A stretch of DNA of 64,000 nt from Pseudomonadota bacterium (GTDB lineage: Bacteria; Pseudomonadota; Alphaproteobacteria; Acetobacterales; Acetobacteraceae). Below are positions 16,661-25,623 of the stretch, piece after piece (the stretch's first letter is position 1; the number at the start of each line of letters is the position of its first letter). The notes below the pieces were generated by a model, which was not told where the DNA came from, made no database searches, and was given only the letters and a program-made list of their open reading frames with translations. The stretch covers positions 117,003-181,002 of the forward strand of contig JAJZFA010000060.1 of NCBI GenBank assembly GCA_021805565.1, read 5' to 3'. A program made the position numbers and the translations under genes.

Positions 16661-18013
16661 CTAACGCTTCGCCGCCGTCACCCAAACCCCGTCCTTCGGC
16701 CGCAACGTCAACAACCCGATCGGCTGCACCGATCGCCCGGGCACCAACGAAAACCGGAACCGCTGCGCGACACTGGCAATAACGATCATCGCCTCCGCCA
16801 TCGCGAACCCCTGCCCGATACAGATGCGCGGCCCGCCCCCGAACGGCAGATAGGCAAACCGATGCCGCCCCGCCGCCCGTTCCGGCGCGAACCGCTCCGG
16901 ATCGAACCGCTCCGGATCGGGCCAAAGCGCCGGATTGCGATGCAACACATAAGTATAGATCGTGATCGCCGCCCCCTTCGGCACGGTCACCCCGCCAATC
17001 GAGTCGGTGCCAGTCGCCGCCCGTCCGATCGCATAGGCCGGCGGATAAAGGCGCAAGGTCTCCTCGAAAACCATCCGCGTGTACCGCAGCCGAACCAGAT
17101 CGGCATGCTCCGGCGGACGCCCCCCGAGAACGTCCCGCAACTCCTCGTGCAGCCGCGCCTCCACCTCGGGATGCGTCGCCAGCAAATACCACGCGAAAGC
17201 CAGCGCATTCGCCGTCGTTTCATGACCGGCCAGGAAGATCGTCATGATCTCGTCACGTACCTGCAGGTCGTTCAACCCGTCCCCGGTTTCCTCATCCCGC
17301 CCCGCGAGCAGCAACGACAGCAGGTCCCCCCGATCGCCGCCGCTGGCCCGGCGGGAGCTCAGGATGCGCTGCACGATCAGGTCCAGTTCCGCGATGGCAC
17401 GCCGCATGGATCTCGACCCAAATCGCGGAACCCACGCCGGAACCCCGATTAAATCCAGCATGCTCGGTCGATTGCTCCGCAAGACCGTGTGCATCAACTG
17501 CCTGACGCGCGACCCTTCCCCGCCCAGGTCGGCCGAGAACATCGTCCGCGTAATGACATCCAGCGTCAGCTCCGTCATTTCGGCGGCGATATCGAACGCC
17601 TCGTTCCGCCCATCCCAGAGCGCCAACATGGAAGCGGTGGACCGCGCCATCGTGTCCACGAACCCGGCGACACTGCGATGGTGAAACGCCGGCGCCGCGA
17701 TCCGCCGCCGCCGCCGCCAGACATCGCCCTCGCTGGTCAGCATCCCCTGGCCGACGACCGGCACCAGCAGCGCGTCGCTGAACCGCCCCTTCACATAGTT
17801 CTGGTGGTTGGTCAGCAACACATGCTCGATATACTCAGGCCAGTTGAGGATGAACCATCGCAGACCCAGTATCCGCCCGCTCATGAGCCGGCGATCGTAC
17901 ATGTCCGGGACCAGAATCGACAACTGGTCTTCGCGAGTCCTGCGAATGAACTCGAACAGTCCGAATTGCCGCTCGATATGGGTGTTCTCGACGGCTGGAA
18001 GCGGGCTGTCCAT
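16661..18013 (-). CDS. Cytochrome P450
   Basis: This 450-aa heme-thiolate monooxygenase is of the soluble bacterial type with a eukaryote-like pattern. The I-helix oxygen-activation motif AGHETTANA, the ExxR motif (FEETLRLYPP), the PERF segment and the heme loop FAYLPFGGGPRICIGQG with proximal Cys398 are all present and correctly ordered. Its resemblance is to fatty-acid-hydroxylating or CYP102/CYP4-like enzymes rather than to CYP153. An AGGAG site precedes the ATG. No redox partner is adjacent. The substrate is unknown. Confidence 0.9.
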   Translation of the reverse strand: MDSPLPAVENTHIERQFGLFEFIRRTREDQLSILVPDMYDRRLMSGRILGLRWFILNWPEYIEHVLLTNHQNYVKGRFSDALLVPVVGQGMLTSEGDVWRRRRRIAAPAFHHRSVAGFVDTMARSTASMLALWDGRNEAFDIAAEMTELTLDVITRTMFSADLGGEGSRVRQLMHTVLRSNRPSMLDLIGVPAWVPRFGSRSMRRAIAELDLIVQRILSSRRASGGDRGDLLSLLLAGRDEETGDGLNDLQVRDEIMTIFLAGHETTANALAFAWYLLATHPEVEARLHEELRDVLGGRPPEHADLVRLRYTRMVFEETLRLYPPAYAIGRAATGTDSIGGVTVPKGAAITIYTYVLHRNPALWPDPERFDPERFAPERAAGRHRFAYLPFGGGPRICIGQGFAMAEAMIVIASVAQRFRFSLVPGRSVQPIGLLTLRPKDGVWVTAAKR

Positions 18014-18136
18014 AAACGGCTCCTATTGCCAAACGCCCGCTGAGGTTAAACGCCTGGGGATCGTATGGCTACTGGCGGATCGCCGCATCCAGCGCGGAGC
18101 CCGTCGTCTGCCCGGCCGGCTGCTGGCGGCGGGTCT

Positions 18137-20341
18137 TCAAGCCGCCCCGAGACCACCCGCGACGGCGTCCGCGAGAAAAGTCTCCAGCGCGCGTATGTAG
18201 GCCAGATCGCCGAACGCGCGATGTTTCCCGGACGCCACCCCGCGCCGGATATCCGCGCACCAGTCCCGGTCGCGGGCCAGCCGTACAGCGATCGAGACGT
18301 AGTCGTCCTGGTCCGCCGCGATCGTCGCCTCGCAGCCGATGTGTCGCAGGATCGCCGCTGTGTGCCTGCCGCGCATGAACCGGCCCGGCAGCGTCACGAT
18401 CGCCGGATCGACCGCGAGGCTGTCCAGCGTCGATTTGCCGCCCGACCACCCCACCGTATCCAGCACAACATCCGCCTGCCCAACCGCTCGGATATATTCA
18501 TCCTGCGACAGCGGCGGCAGAATAACGACGTGCCGGTCCGCGTTCAGGCCCGCCGCCGCGAACGCCGCCCGCAGGCGATTGTGGAACGCATCCGTCACCG
18601 CCCGGCTTTTGGCGAATGCGACGAATACGAACCGGCATTCGCCCAGCGCGGCGGCGATCCGCGGAAACACAGCGTCGTGCTGGGGCAAGTATTTATACAA
18701 CGCCTGGCCCGACCAAAATACCGGGGCGTCCGGGTTGGCCGGGTCGCGAATCCCCGGTCCGGCCATCGCACCGCGCGGAGGCGCGTCCGGCGTGTAACAC
18801 ATGCCGAGGTGCGGCAAGCGGACCAGGCGTTCGGTGTAATACGCATCGCCCTCCGGCGGCTCCATCAGCGCGCTGGACAGGAAATAATCGATCGTCGGCA
18901 TGCCGGTGGTGTCCGGCTGTCCCCACGCGGCGCACTGCACCGGGGCGAGGCGCATCGCCGCGAGCCGCCCGGCAATAGGATCGATCCCGACCTCGGGATA
19001 CAGCAGCACATGCGGTGCGGTTGCCGCGATCGCATCGCGCCACGCCGCCGGGGCAAGCCCCTGCACGAACCGGTCGCACAATGCCGCGCAGCGCGCCGTA
19101 TTGGCGTCGGACGCCGGGGCTGTATGAAACCCCGTCACGACGAACCGGGAGCGATCCAACCGCGTCAGCCAGCCTTCCAGGAACAATTTGAACAGCGTGT
19201 GGTCGCAAAAGAACCCGCTGACGATGCCAAGCCGGATACGTTCGCCAGCCGCCGGCCGCGCCGCCAGAACGGCCGGCGGACCGGACGCGGCCAGCACATC
19301 GCAGGCAAATCGCCCGTACATCGCCTGCAAATCGCGATCGTCCTCGTTTTGATAGGGCAGGAAAAACGGCTGGGCCGACCCGATGGCATCGGCCAGCGAT
19401 GGCGCCGGAGACGCGGCCAATTCTTCCAGCGCAACCGCATACCGGCGACGGCGTCCGGCGATTTCGTCTTCCGTGCGGTACAACACCGGAAGCTCGCTCA
19501 TGCACGCCGCGAGCCGCGCCGCGCCGAACCCAGGATCGATGGCGACCGCCGCCCTGTGGCTGGCAACCGCGTCCTCCGGCCTGCCCTGCCCGGACAGCCA
19601 GCGACCCAGATTGTAATGCGCGCCGGCCGCGCGGGGATCGAGGCCGATCGCCTCGCGATAGCAGTCTTCCGCCCGGTCCGAACCCAGTTCCTGCAGCACG
19701 GCGCCCAAATTGATCCGCACCGCGGCATCGTCGGGCAGAAGCCGGACAGCCTGTGTCAACGCGGAATACGCCTCTTGCCATCGCCCCAGCGTCATCGACC
19801 AGCGACCATAATTGGCATGCGCGTAGCCGAAATCCGGCCGCAATCCGATGGCCCGCCGGTAGCATGCTCCGGTTTCCGCCGCCGGTCCGGTTCCGGCCAG
19901 CGCGTTCGCCAGATTGTACCACATATCGGGCGAGTCCGGCGCCAGCGCGACCGCCCGCCGGTAATGTTCCACGGCCTCCGCATGGCGCCCGAGTTCGCGC
20001 AAAACGGTCCCCAGGTTGCTCTGGATTTCCACCGCGTCGGGCCGCAGGCCGGCGGCGGCGCGGAGAGCGCACACCGCATCCTCCATGCGCCCAAGCCGGC
20101 GATACGCCTGGCCGAGGCTGTGGAGATGGACCGCCCGATCCGGGTCGAGCGCCATCGCCCGGCGTATCAGCACAATCCCCGCTTCCGGGTCCGATTGTTC
20201 CGTCAGGATCAGTCCGAGCAGATGGAGACTGTCGGGGTGATCGGGATCGCGGAGGAGAATGGTCCGGTATAATGCCGCCGCCTCGGTCAGCCGGCCCGCT
20301 TCCAGCAGGGTCATCGCATCGGCCGATTCGGGGTGATTCAT
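18137..20341 (-). CDS. TPR-containing GT41 glycosyltransferase (O-GlcNAc-transferase-like)
   Basis: This 734-aa protein has an N-terminal superhelix of about eight to nine TPR repeats (residues about 1-330; repeating units such as HYRRAVALAPDSPDMWYNLANAL). The C-terminal family-41 catalytic region of the SPINDLY/OGT type follows, with ILPPLSQDEYIRAVGQADVVLDTVGWSGG, and then the sugar-nucleotide pocket segment VTLPGRFMRGRHTAAILRHIG. Such enzymes add sugars to Ser/Thr of proteins, though many bacterial members modify surface structures. The ATG at 20341 overlaps the stop of the upstream TPR/ATP-grasp gene (ATGA), so it is the third gene of a tightly coupled operon. Confidence 0.88.
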   Translation of the reverse strand: MNHPESADAMTLLEAGRLTEAAALYRTILLRDPDHPDSLHLLGLILTEQSDPEAGIVLIRRAMALDPDRAVHLHSLGQAYRRLGRMEDAVCALRAAAGLRPDAVEIQSNLGTVLRELGRHAEAVEHYRRAVALAPDSPDMWYNLANALAGTGPAAETGACYRRAIGLRPDFGYAHANYGRWSMTLGRWQEAYSALTQAVRLLPDDAAVRINLGAVLQELGSDRAEDCYREAIGLDPRAAGAHYNLGRWLSGQGRPEDAVASHRAAVAIDPGFGAARLAACMSELPVLYRTEDEIAGRRRRYAVALEELAASPAPSLADAIGSAQPFFLPYQNEDDRDLQAMYGRFACDVLAASGPPAVLAARPAAGERIRLGIVSGFFCDHTLFKLFLEGWLTRLDRSRFVVTGFHTAPASDANTARCAALCDRFVQGLAPAAWRDAIAATAPHVLLYPEVGIDPIAGRLAAMRLAPVQCAAWGQPDTTGMPTIDYFLSSALMEPPEGDAYYTERLVRLPHLGMCYTPDAPPRGAMAGPGIRDPANPDAPVFWSGQALYKYLPQHDAVFPRIAAALGECRFVFVAFAKSRAVTDAFHNRLRAAFAAAGLNADRHVVILPPLSQDEYIRAVGQADVVLDTVGWSGGKSTLDSLAVDPAIVTLPGRFMRGRHTAAILRHIGCEATIAADQDDYVSIAVRLARDRDWCADIRRGVASGKHRAFGDLAYIRALETFLADAVAGGLGAA

Positions 20342-21654
20342 GCGGGCGGTAACAGCCGTTTGGCGGCGGCCAGCGCATCGCCCACCGCCCGGCGCCGGTA
20401 GTTCCAGATTGGATCGGGCGGCAATGGAACGATGACCATGGTGGCATTCGCCTCGAACAACAGCAGCGCTCCGTCCGGCGCCAACGCGAAGTCGATGCCG
20501 GCGTAATCCAGTCGAAGCACGGCTTGAATCCCCGCCAGCGCCGCCATCGCGCGCGGCCCCAGAACCGCCGGCATATCGTCGAGAAAACGCTGTTCCTCGG
20601 TTCTATGCGCCGGATCGGCAGCCATCGCGGCGGTGAAGTAATGCACTTTCCAATCGGCCGAGATCGCCAGATGCAGCGGGTAAGCGACCCCGCCGATGAA
20701 CATAACGCGGTATTTGCGCGCCATGCCGTCCGCCCCGCGCGCATTCAGATACTGGATCGCCAGCGTGTCGCCGCGCGGCAAGGAGTTCGCCGCGGCCGGC
20801 AGACCGGCTGCGGTTTCGACAAACAGGAAATGCTGGCCGGTGTGATAGCCAGGCGTGCGCAACAGCAGCGGAAAGCCCAGATCGCTCGCCCTGGCCAACG
20901 GCGCCATACGGGGTGCGATCACCCCTGGAACACCCCCCAAACGCCGGGCGTTCTCGGTTCGGCCGGTTCGCCGGACACGCGCGGGCAGGTTGATCGCCGG
21001 CGCCGTGGAGCGCGCAACGATATGTTCGGCATTCGCCAGCGCGGTGCCGCATAGATCGGCGTCGCCGATCGCATTGACGATCGCCGCGTGCGGCGGCAAC
21101 GGATCGTTTGGATCGAAAAAGTCCGCGTAAATCGCGGTGACCGCATAAATCCGGTCGTCAATCCAGTGCTGTGCGGGAATATTCCCGCCTACCGCCGCGA
21201 CCAAAAGCAGCAACGGAATGCCGGTGCCGGGTCCGCGATAGCGCCGCCGCAGGACGGCGTGGCCGGCGAAGCCTTTCCGCCAGTGTTCGCCGGCGTCTTC
21301 CCCCAGTTCGGTCAGCGCGCGCGCGAGGCCCCGGTGAGCCTCGGTCAGGCCGCGATCGATTTGCAGCGCGGCGCGGTAATGCGGCAGGGCCGCCGCCCAT
21401 TCGCCGGCCTCGTTCAGCAGGTAGGCATAGCCGAGTTGCGCCGTTTTATCGCCGGGATGGCAGCGCACGGCCTGACGATACGCATCGCGCGCGGCCGATA
21501 CGAACCCGCTGGCATGCGCCAGTGCGCCCAGTTCGGTCAGTGCCCCGCAATGCACCGGGTCGGCTTGCAAGACCGTCAGATACGCAAGCTTCGCCGCTTC
21601 GTCGTTACCTTGCGCCACCAGCAAACGCGCACGATCCAGCGCCGCCACCGTCAT
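20338..21654 (-). CDS. TPR protein with C-terminal ATP-grasp-like domain
   Basis: This is a 438-aa two-domain protein. Residues about 1-125 form three TPR units (ALDRARLLVAQGNDEAAKLAYLTVLQADP ...). After a linker, the C-terminal half resembles an ATP-grasp ligase lacking a strong textbook signature: FPLLLRTPGYHTGQHF, MFIGGVAYPLHLAIS and RLDYAGIDFALAPDGALLLFEANATM, the last matching the metal-binding LxDYxxxD...LFExN motif. ATP-grasp enzymes form amide bonds, so a peptide-modifying role is possible. It overlaps both its neighbours by 4 bp: the GNAT gene upstream and GT41 downstream. I do not know a characterised homologue. Confidence 0.75.
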   Translation of the reverse strand: MTVAALDRARLLVAQGNDEAAKLAYLTVLQADPVHCGALTELGALAHASGFVSAARDAYRQAVRCHPGDKTAQLGYAYLLNEAGEWAAALPHYRAALQIDRGLTEAHRGLARALTELGEDAGEHWRKGFAGHAVLRRRYRGPGTGIPLLLLVAAVGGNIPAQHWIDDRIYAVTAIYADFFDPNDPLPPHAAIVNAIGDADLCGTALANAEHIVARSTAPAINLPARVRRTGRTENARRLGGVPGVIAPRMAPLARASDLGFPLLLRTPGYHTGQHFLFVETAAGLPAAANSLPRGDTLAIQYLNARGADGMARKYRVMFIGGVAYPLHLAISADWKVHYFTAAMAADPAHRTEEQRFLDDMPAVLGPRAMAALAGIQAVLRLDYAGIDFALAPDGALLLFEANATMVIVPLPPDPIWNYRRRAVGDALAAAKRLLPPA

Positions 21655-22073
21655 GCCGGCGCAAGCCGCTTTTGGAAGAACAGGCGACTATGGCCGGGCG
21701 GACAATCGTGCAACGCGCCGAACTGGGTAAAGCCCAGTTTTTCGTAAAACGGCGCGGCCTGGAAGCTGAACGTATCGACATAAATTCCCACACAGCCGCG
21801 CGCTCGGGCTTCCGTTTCAGCCAGCGCCATCAGGCGTGTGCCGACGCCCTGCCCGCGCATGGCCTCGGGAACCAACAGCATGTCCAGTTGCAGCCAGCCG
21901 TGGATACTGACGCCCCACAATCCGCCGATTGCCTGCCCATCGTCGCCACGGATCGGGATCGCCAGCAGGCGGGGCGTGGCCGGCCCGGCCGTCGCCATGG
22001 AATCCCTGTCGAGCGCGGCGAAGACGGCCTCGAACATGCCGCGATCGGGAATATCCGACAGTGCGAGATGCAT
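21651..22073 (-). CDS. GNAT family N-acetyltransferase
   Basis: This is a compact 140-aa GCN5-related acetyltransferase. The acetyl-CoA pyrophosphate loop RGQGVGTRLM (motif A, Q/RxxGxG/A), preceded by LDMLLVPEAM and followed by TFSFQAAPFYEKLGF, defines the fold. It has no extra domain. Its stop codon overlaps the start of the TPR/ATP-grasp gene (ATGA), so it appears to be the first gene of a three-gene operon ending with GT41. The acceptor amine is unknown; a small molecule or the product of the downstream ligase are both possible. Confidence 0.85.
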   Translation of the reverse strand: MHLALSDIPDRGMFEAVFAALDRDSMATAGPATPRLLAIPIRGDDGQAIGGLWGVSIHGWLQLDMLLVPEAMRGQGVGTRLMALAETEARARGCVGIYVDTFSFQAAPFYEKLGFTQFGALHDCPPGHSRLFFQKRLAPA

Positions 22074-22190
22074 CAGCCGAACGCGTTCGCAACACGCGAA
22101 CCGGCGATGAACCGTGCCGCGAAGGGTGGGCCTGCGATGCTCATGTTTCGAGCTCCTGCCGGAATACGGACAGTCGCAGGGTATGAGCGA

Positions 22191-22213
22191 GGTCTTAACG
22201 CTTCGTTAAGGCC
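22191..22213. terminator. Hairpin between P450 and GNAT genes
   Basis: A 10-bp stem with one G-T pair (GGTCTTAACG / CGTTAAGGCC) and a CTT loop lies downstream of the P450 gene. It has no T-run, so it is either a weak terminator or an operator for the GNAT operon. Confidence 0.45.
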
Positions 22214-22292
22214 GGACGAAAAATCAAGACCGCAGACAGGCGGTGCGGGCAGTCTTATCGGCGCGCCGACGCACTTATGGCCGATGCTGTTG

Positions 22293-23540
22293 TTAGCCCG
22301 GAATGCGCACCGGCATCGACCGGATGCCCCGGATGAAGTTAGAATAAACACGCTGTGCGTCGCCCACCACCTCGATTTTCGGGAAGCGGACAAGAATTTC
22401 CTGCCATAGAATCTTCAGTTGCAGTTCCGCCAGCCGGTTGCCGACGCAACGGTGTATCCCGAACCCAAACGACAGATGCTGGCGCGGACGGGCGCGATCG
22501 ATGATGAAGCTATCGGGGTTTTCGATCGCCTCGGGGTCGCGATTGCCGGAGATGTACCACATCACCACCTTGTCGCCCGCCGCGATCTGCTTGCCGCCGA
22601 GTTCGATGTCGCGCGACGCGGTGCGGCGCATGTGGATCACCGGGGTCTGCCAGCGGATGATCTCCGACACCGCGCTGTCAACCAAGGCCGGATTGGCTTG
22701 CAGCTTGCTGTATTCATCGGGAAACTGATTCAGCGCCAGCAGCCCGCCGGTCATGGAATTGCGCGTCGTATCGTTGCCGCCGACGATCAGCAGAGCCAGA
22801 TTGCCCATGAACTCCTTCAGCGGCATGTCGCGGGTGGCCGCGCCATGCGCCAGCATCGACAACAGGTCGAATTTCGGCGGCTGGCCCCGGCGCTCATTGA
22901 ACAAGGCGCCAATATACTCGGCCATTTTCTTCAGTTCGTCGAACCGTTCCCGTTCCGAATGAACCGGCGATTCCGGGACGTTGACGTTGCAGATCGCCAC
23001 GTCGGACCAGTAGGTCAGCTTCGCGCGTTCCTCGAACGGGAAGTCGAACAGCGTCGCCAGCATCATCGTGGTCAGCTTAATGGAAACCTCGTCCACCCAG
23101 TCGAAGGTCTCGTTGCGCGGCAAAGCGTCGAGCACCATACAGGTGCGTTCCCGGATCACGCCTTCCATGTGCGCCAGATTGCCCGGCGCGACGATCGGGC
23201 TTGCCACCTTGCGCTGGTCGTCATGGCGTGGCGGGTCCATGCGGATGAAGCTGGGACGCTGCATATCCTTCGGCTGGTCCTCGATCTGGATGCCGCCGAT
23301 TTCGCTGGAGAACACATCGTGATGCACTTCGCAGTGCATGATGTCCTTGTATTTCGACACCGCCCAATACGGGCCATAGGGGCTGGCTGGAACGTAGTTA
23401 ACCGGGGCTTCCCGCCGCAGGCGCTCGAAATATGGATGCCAGGAATCATCCTGATACAGCTTCGGGTCGGATACATCCAATTGCGCCAGCGGCATGGTAT
23501 AGGCTGCATTCGTGGCATCGATATGGACGGGCGCGTTCAT
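22293..23540 (-). CDS. Cytochrome P450, CYP153-like (alkane/fatty-acid terminal hydroxylase)
   Basis: This 415-aa P450 would perform terminal (omega) hydroxylation of medium-chain alkanes or fatty acids. CYP153-type segments include the N-terminal AAYTMPLAQLDVSDPKLYQDD, the I-helix GGNDTTRNSMTGG, MWYISGNRDPEAI and the heme loop HLSFGFGIHRCVGNRLAE with Cys365 as the axial thiolate. The start is the ATG at 23540, behind GGGAGGT. The open frame extends into the proA upstream region on the other strand but has no ribosome site there. The usual ferredoxin and ferredoxin reductase of CYP153 operons are not adjacent. The AlkK-like ligase at 6.9 kb could act downstream. Confidence 0.85.
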   Translation of the reverse strand: MNAPVHIDATNAAYTMPLAQLDVSDPKLYQDDSWHPYFERLRREAPVNYVPASPYGPYWAVSKYKDIMHCEVHHDVFSSEIGGIQIEDQPKDMQRPSFIRMDPPRHDDQRKVASPIVAPGNLAHMEGVIRERTCMVLDALPRNETFDWVDEVSIKLTTMMLATLFDFPFEERAKLTYWSDVAICNVNVPESPVHSERERFDELKKMAEYIGALFNERRGQPPKFDLLSMLAHGAATRDMPLKEFMGNLALLIVGGNDTTRNSMTGGLLALNQFPDEYSKLQANPALVDSAVSEIIRWQTPVIHMRRTASRDIELGGKQIAAGDKVVMWYISGNRDPEAIENPDSFIIDRARPRQHLSFGFGIHRCVGNRLAELQLKILWQEILVRFPKIEVVGDAQRVYSNFIRGIRSMPVRIPG

Positions 23541-23649
23541 GATAGACCTCCCATTTTCCAGGTACCGCAGCACAAACGGCATGGCCGGGTCAACGAAAAC
23601 AGCGGATACAGCACTGGAAACCGGACGAATACTTGGGCACATTGGCGCG

Positions 23650-24897
23650 ATGGAACCAACCGAACACCTGAAAGTCGCCGCCGGACACGCGAAGGCGGCT
23701 GGCCACGTGCTGGCGCGAACCGATGCGGCCGTCCGCAATGGCGCGCTGGCGGCGATGGCGGACGCGCTGCGCGACGGCATGCCGGATATTCTGGCGGCCA
23801 ACGCGGCCGATGTGGCGGCCTATCGCGGCACCGCCGCGTTGCTCGACCGACTGACATTGAGCGAGGCGCGGGTGGAGGCGATGGCGCGCGGACTGAACGA
23901 CGTTGCGGCCTTGCCGGACCCGCTGAACCGCACGCTGGGCGAATGGACGCGGCCGAACGGGCTGCGCATCCGGCGCATCGCCACCCCGATCGGGGTGATC
24001 GGCATGATCTACGAAAGCCGCCCGAATGTCGGGGCGGATGCGTCCGCGCTGTGCCTGAAATCGGGCAACGCGGTCATTCTGCGCGGTGGATCGGACAGCG
24101 AAAACAGCGCCCAGGCGATCAATGCGGCCCTGCGGCGGGGGCTGGCGGCCGTGGGGTTGCCCCAAGCCTGCATCCAGGTCGCACCGAACGCCGACCGGTC
24201 CTACGTCGCCGCGATGCTGGCCGGGGCCGGATTGCTGGATCTGATTATTCCGCGCGGCGGCAAGTCCCTGGTCGAACGGGTTCAGCGCGAGGCCAGGGTG
24301 CCGGTGCTGGCGCATGCCGAGGGCCTGAATCACACCTATATCCACGCCGCTGCCGATCCGGCCATGGCGCGCGCCATCCTGGTCAACGCCAAGATGCGCC
24401 GCACCGGCGTGTGCGGCGCGACCGAAACGCTGCTGATCGATCGCGATGTGGCCGGCTCGCTGTTGCCGGTTCTGGCCGGCGATTTGCGGGCGCTGGGCTG
24501 CGATTTCCGGGCGGACGCGGCGGCGCGCGCCATCGTGCCCTGGCTGCCGGCCGCCGATGCGGCGGATTTCGATACCGAGTGGCTGGATTCGGTGCTGTCG
24601 GTCGCCGTCGTCGATGGCGTGGACTCGGCGCTGGCCCATATCGCCGCGCATGGCAGCGAACATACCGACGCCATCGTGACCGCGGACGCCGCCGCCGCGA
24701 ATCGCTTCCTGACGGGCGTGAACAGCGCGGTGGCACTGTGGAACGCATCCACCCAGTTCTGCGACGGCGGGGAATTCGGTTTCGGCGCGGAAATCGGCAT
24801 CGCCACCGGCCATATCCACGCCCGCGGACCGGTGGGGCTGGAGCAGTTGACCACCTACCGCTATCTGGTTCTTGGGTCGGGACAGGTGCGTCCCTGA
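23650..24897 (+). CDS. proA: Glutamate-5-semialdehyde dehydrogenase (gamma-glutamyl phosphate reductase)
   Basis: ProA reduces gamma-glutamyl phosphate to glutamate-5-semialdehyde with NADPH in proline synthesis. From the ATG at 23650 it is 415 aa, as expected (E. coli 417). Characteristic segments are TPIGVIGMIYESRPNV, CLKSGNAVILRGGSD, IIPRGGKSLV, the catalytic-cysteine region MRRTGVCGATETLLID, and ASTQFCDGGEFGFGAEIGI. It is followed closely by nadD and rsfS, a conserved alphaproteobacterial order (usually obg-proB-proA-nadD-rsfS); obg and proB are not present to the left, where a P450 gene lies divergently. The ribosome site is weak. Confidence 0.93.
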   Translation: MEPTEHLKVAAGHAKAAGHVLARTDAAVRNGALAAMADALRDGMPDILAANAADVAAYRGTAALLDRLTLSEARVEAMARGLNDVAALPDPLNRTLGEWTRPNGLRIRRIATPIGVIGMIYESRPNVGADASALCLKSGNAVILRGGSDSENSAQAINAALRRGLAAVGLPQACIQVAPNADRSYVAAMLAGAGLLDLIIPRGGKSLVERVQREARVPVLAHAEGLNHTYIHAAADPAMARAILVNAKMRRTGVCGATETLLIDRDVAGSLLPVLAGDLRALGCDFRADAAARAIVPWLPAADAADFDTEWLDSVLSVAVVDGVDSALAHIAAHGSEHTDAIVTADAAAANRFLTGVNSAVALWNASTQFCDGGEFGFGAEIGIATGHIHARGPVGLEQLTTYRYLVLGSGQVRP

Positions 24898-24913
24898 CCG
24901 GACCGGCCACCTG

Positions 24914-25531
24914 ATGTGTCCATCCGGTCCAATTCCGCGCTTCGGCGACCGGCGGCGGATGCGCGTCGGGCTGCTGGGCGGGTCGTTCAATCCCGCCCAT
25001 GCCGGTCATCGCCATGTGGCGGAACTGGCCATGCGGCGGCTGCGGCTGGATCAGGTCTGGCTGTTGGTGTCGCCGGGCAATCCACTGAAGCCGGCTGCCG
25101 GTATGGCGCCCCTTGCCACTCGTTTGGCCGGCGCGGCCCGCATCGCGGATGGCCGCCGCGTGGTGGCCACGGGGATCGAGGCGGCGTTTCGCACCCGCTA
25201 TACCGTGGATACGATGCGGGAACTGGTCCGGCGGTTTCCCCAGGTGCGGTTCGTCTGGATCATGGGCGCGGACATCCTGCAGCAGTTGCCGCACTGGCGC
25301 CGCTGGCTGGATATCGTGCGGCGTTTGGCGTTCGCGGTGCTGCCGCGCCCAGGGTATTCGCATCGGGCGCTTGCGGGACAGGCCGCGCATCGGCTACGGG
25401 CGGATCGACGGCGTGCGAGCGAAGCCGCCTTGCTGCCGGGTGCCGCGCCTGGGTGGGTCTTCCTGCCGGGCCGTCAAACCGCTATTTCCGCCACCGCTAT
25501 CCGCCGAGCCGCCGAAGGACCTGTGTTATAA
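24914..25531 (+). CDS. nadD: Nicotinate-nucleotide adenylyltransferase
   Basis: NadD adenylates nicotinate mononucleotide to deamido-NAD+. The 205-aa protein has the nucleotidyltransferase P-loop-like signature GLLGGSFNPAHAGHRH (the HxGH motif as HAGH), the VRFVWIMGADILQQLPHW substrate region, and the C-terminal ISATAIR motif that binds the alpha-phosphate. The start at ATG 24914 gives the N-terminal extension typical of Acetobacteraceae homologues; ATG 24959 (MRVGLLGGSF) is the alternative. It lies 16 bp after proA. Its TAA stop is contained in the sequence TTATAA that also begins the rsfS frame. Confidence 0.9.
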   Translation: MCPSGPIPRFGDRRRMRVGLLGGSFNPAHAGHRHVAELAMRRLRLDQVWLLVSPGNPLKPAAGMAPLATRLAGAARIADGRRVVATGIEAAFRTRYTVDTMRELVRRFPQVRFVWIMGADILQQLPHWRRWLDIVRRLAFAVLPRPGYSHRALAGQAAHRLRADRRRASEAALLPGAAPGWVFLPGRQTAISATAIRRAAEGPVL

Positions 25532-25623
25532 CCAAGACGCCGAAAGTTTCGCCTTCCCCCGCCAGGCACAAGCCGGCGCCGCGCAAGACCGCCGTCAAAC
25601 CGAAACTGGCCGAGGCCGGGGCC

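Noticed and set aside
18065..20272. A 735-codon rightward open frame opposite the GT41 gene
   Set aside because: Its translation is Arg/Pro/Gln-rich without domains, and the opposite strand has clear TPR and GT41 motifs; it is an antisense shadow of GC-rich coding.
22419..24914. An 831-codon rightward open frame across the CYP153 and proA genes
   Set aside because: The frame spans two real genes, has low-complexity Arg/Gly content and no family signatures; proA is clearly encoded in another frame.
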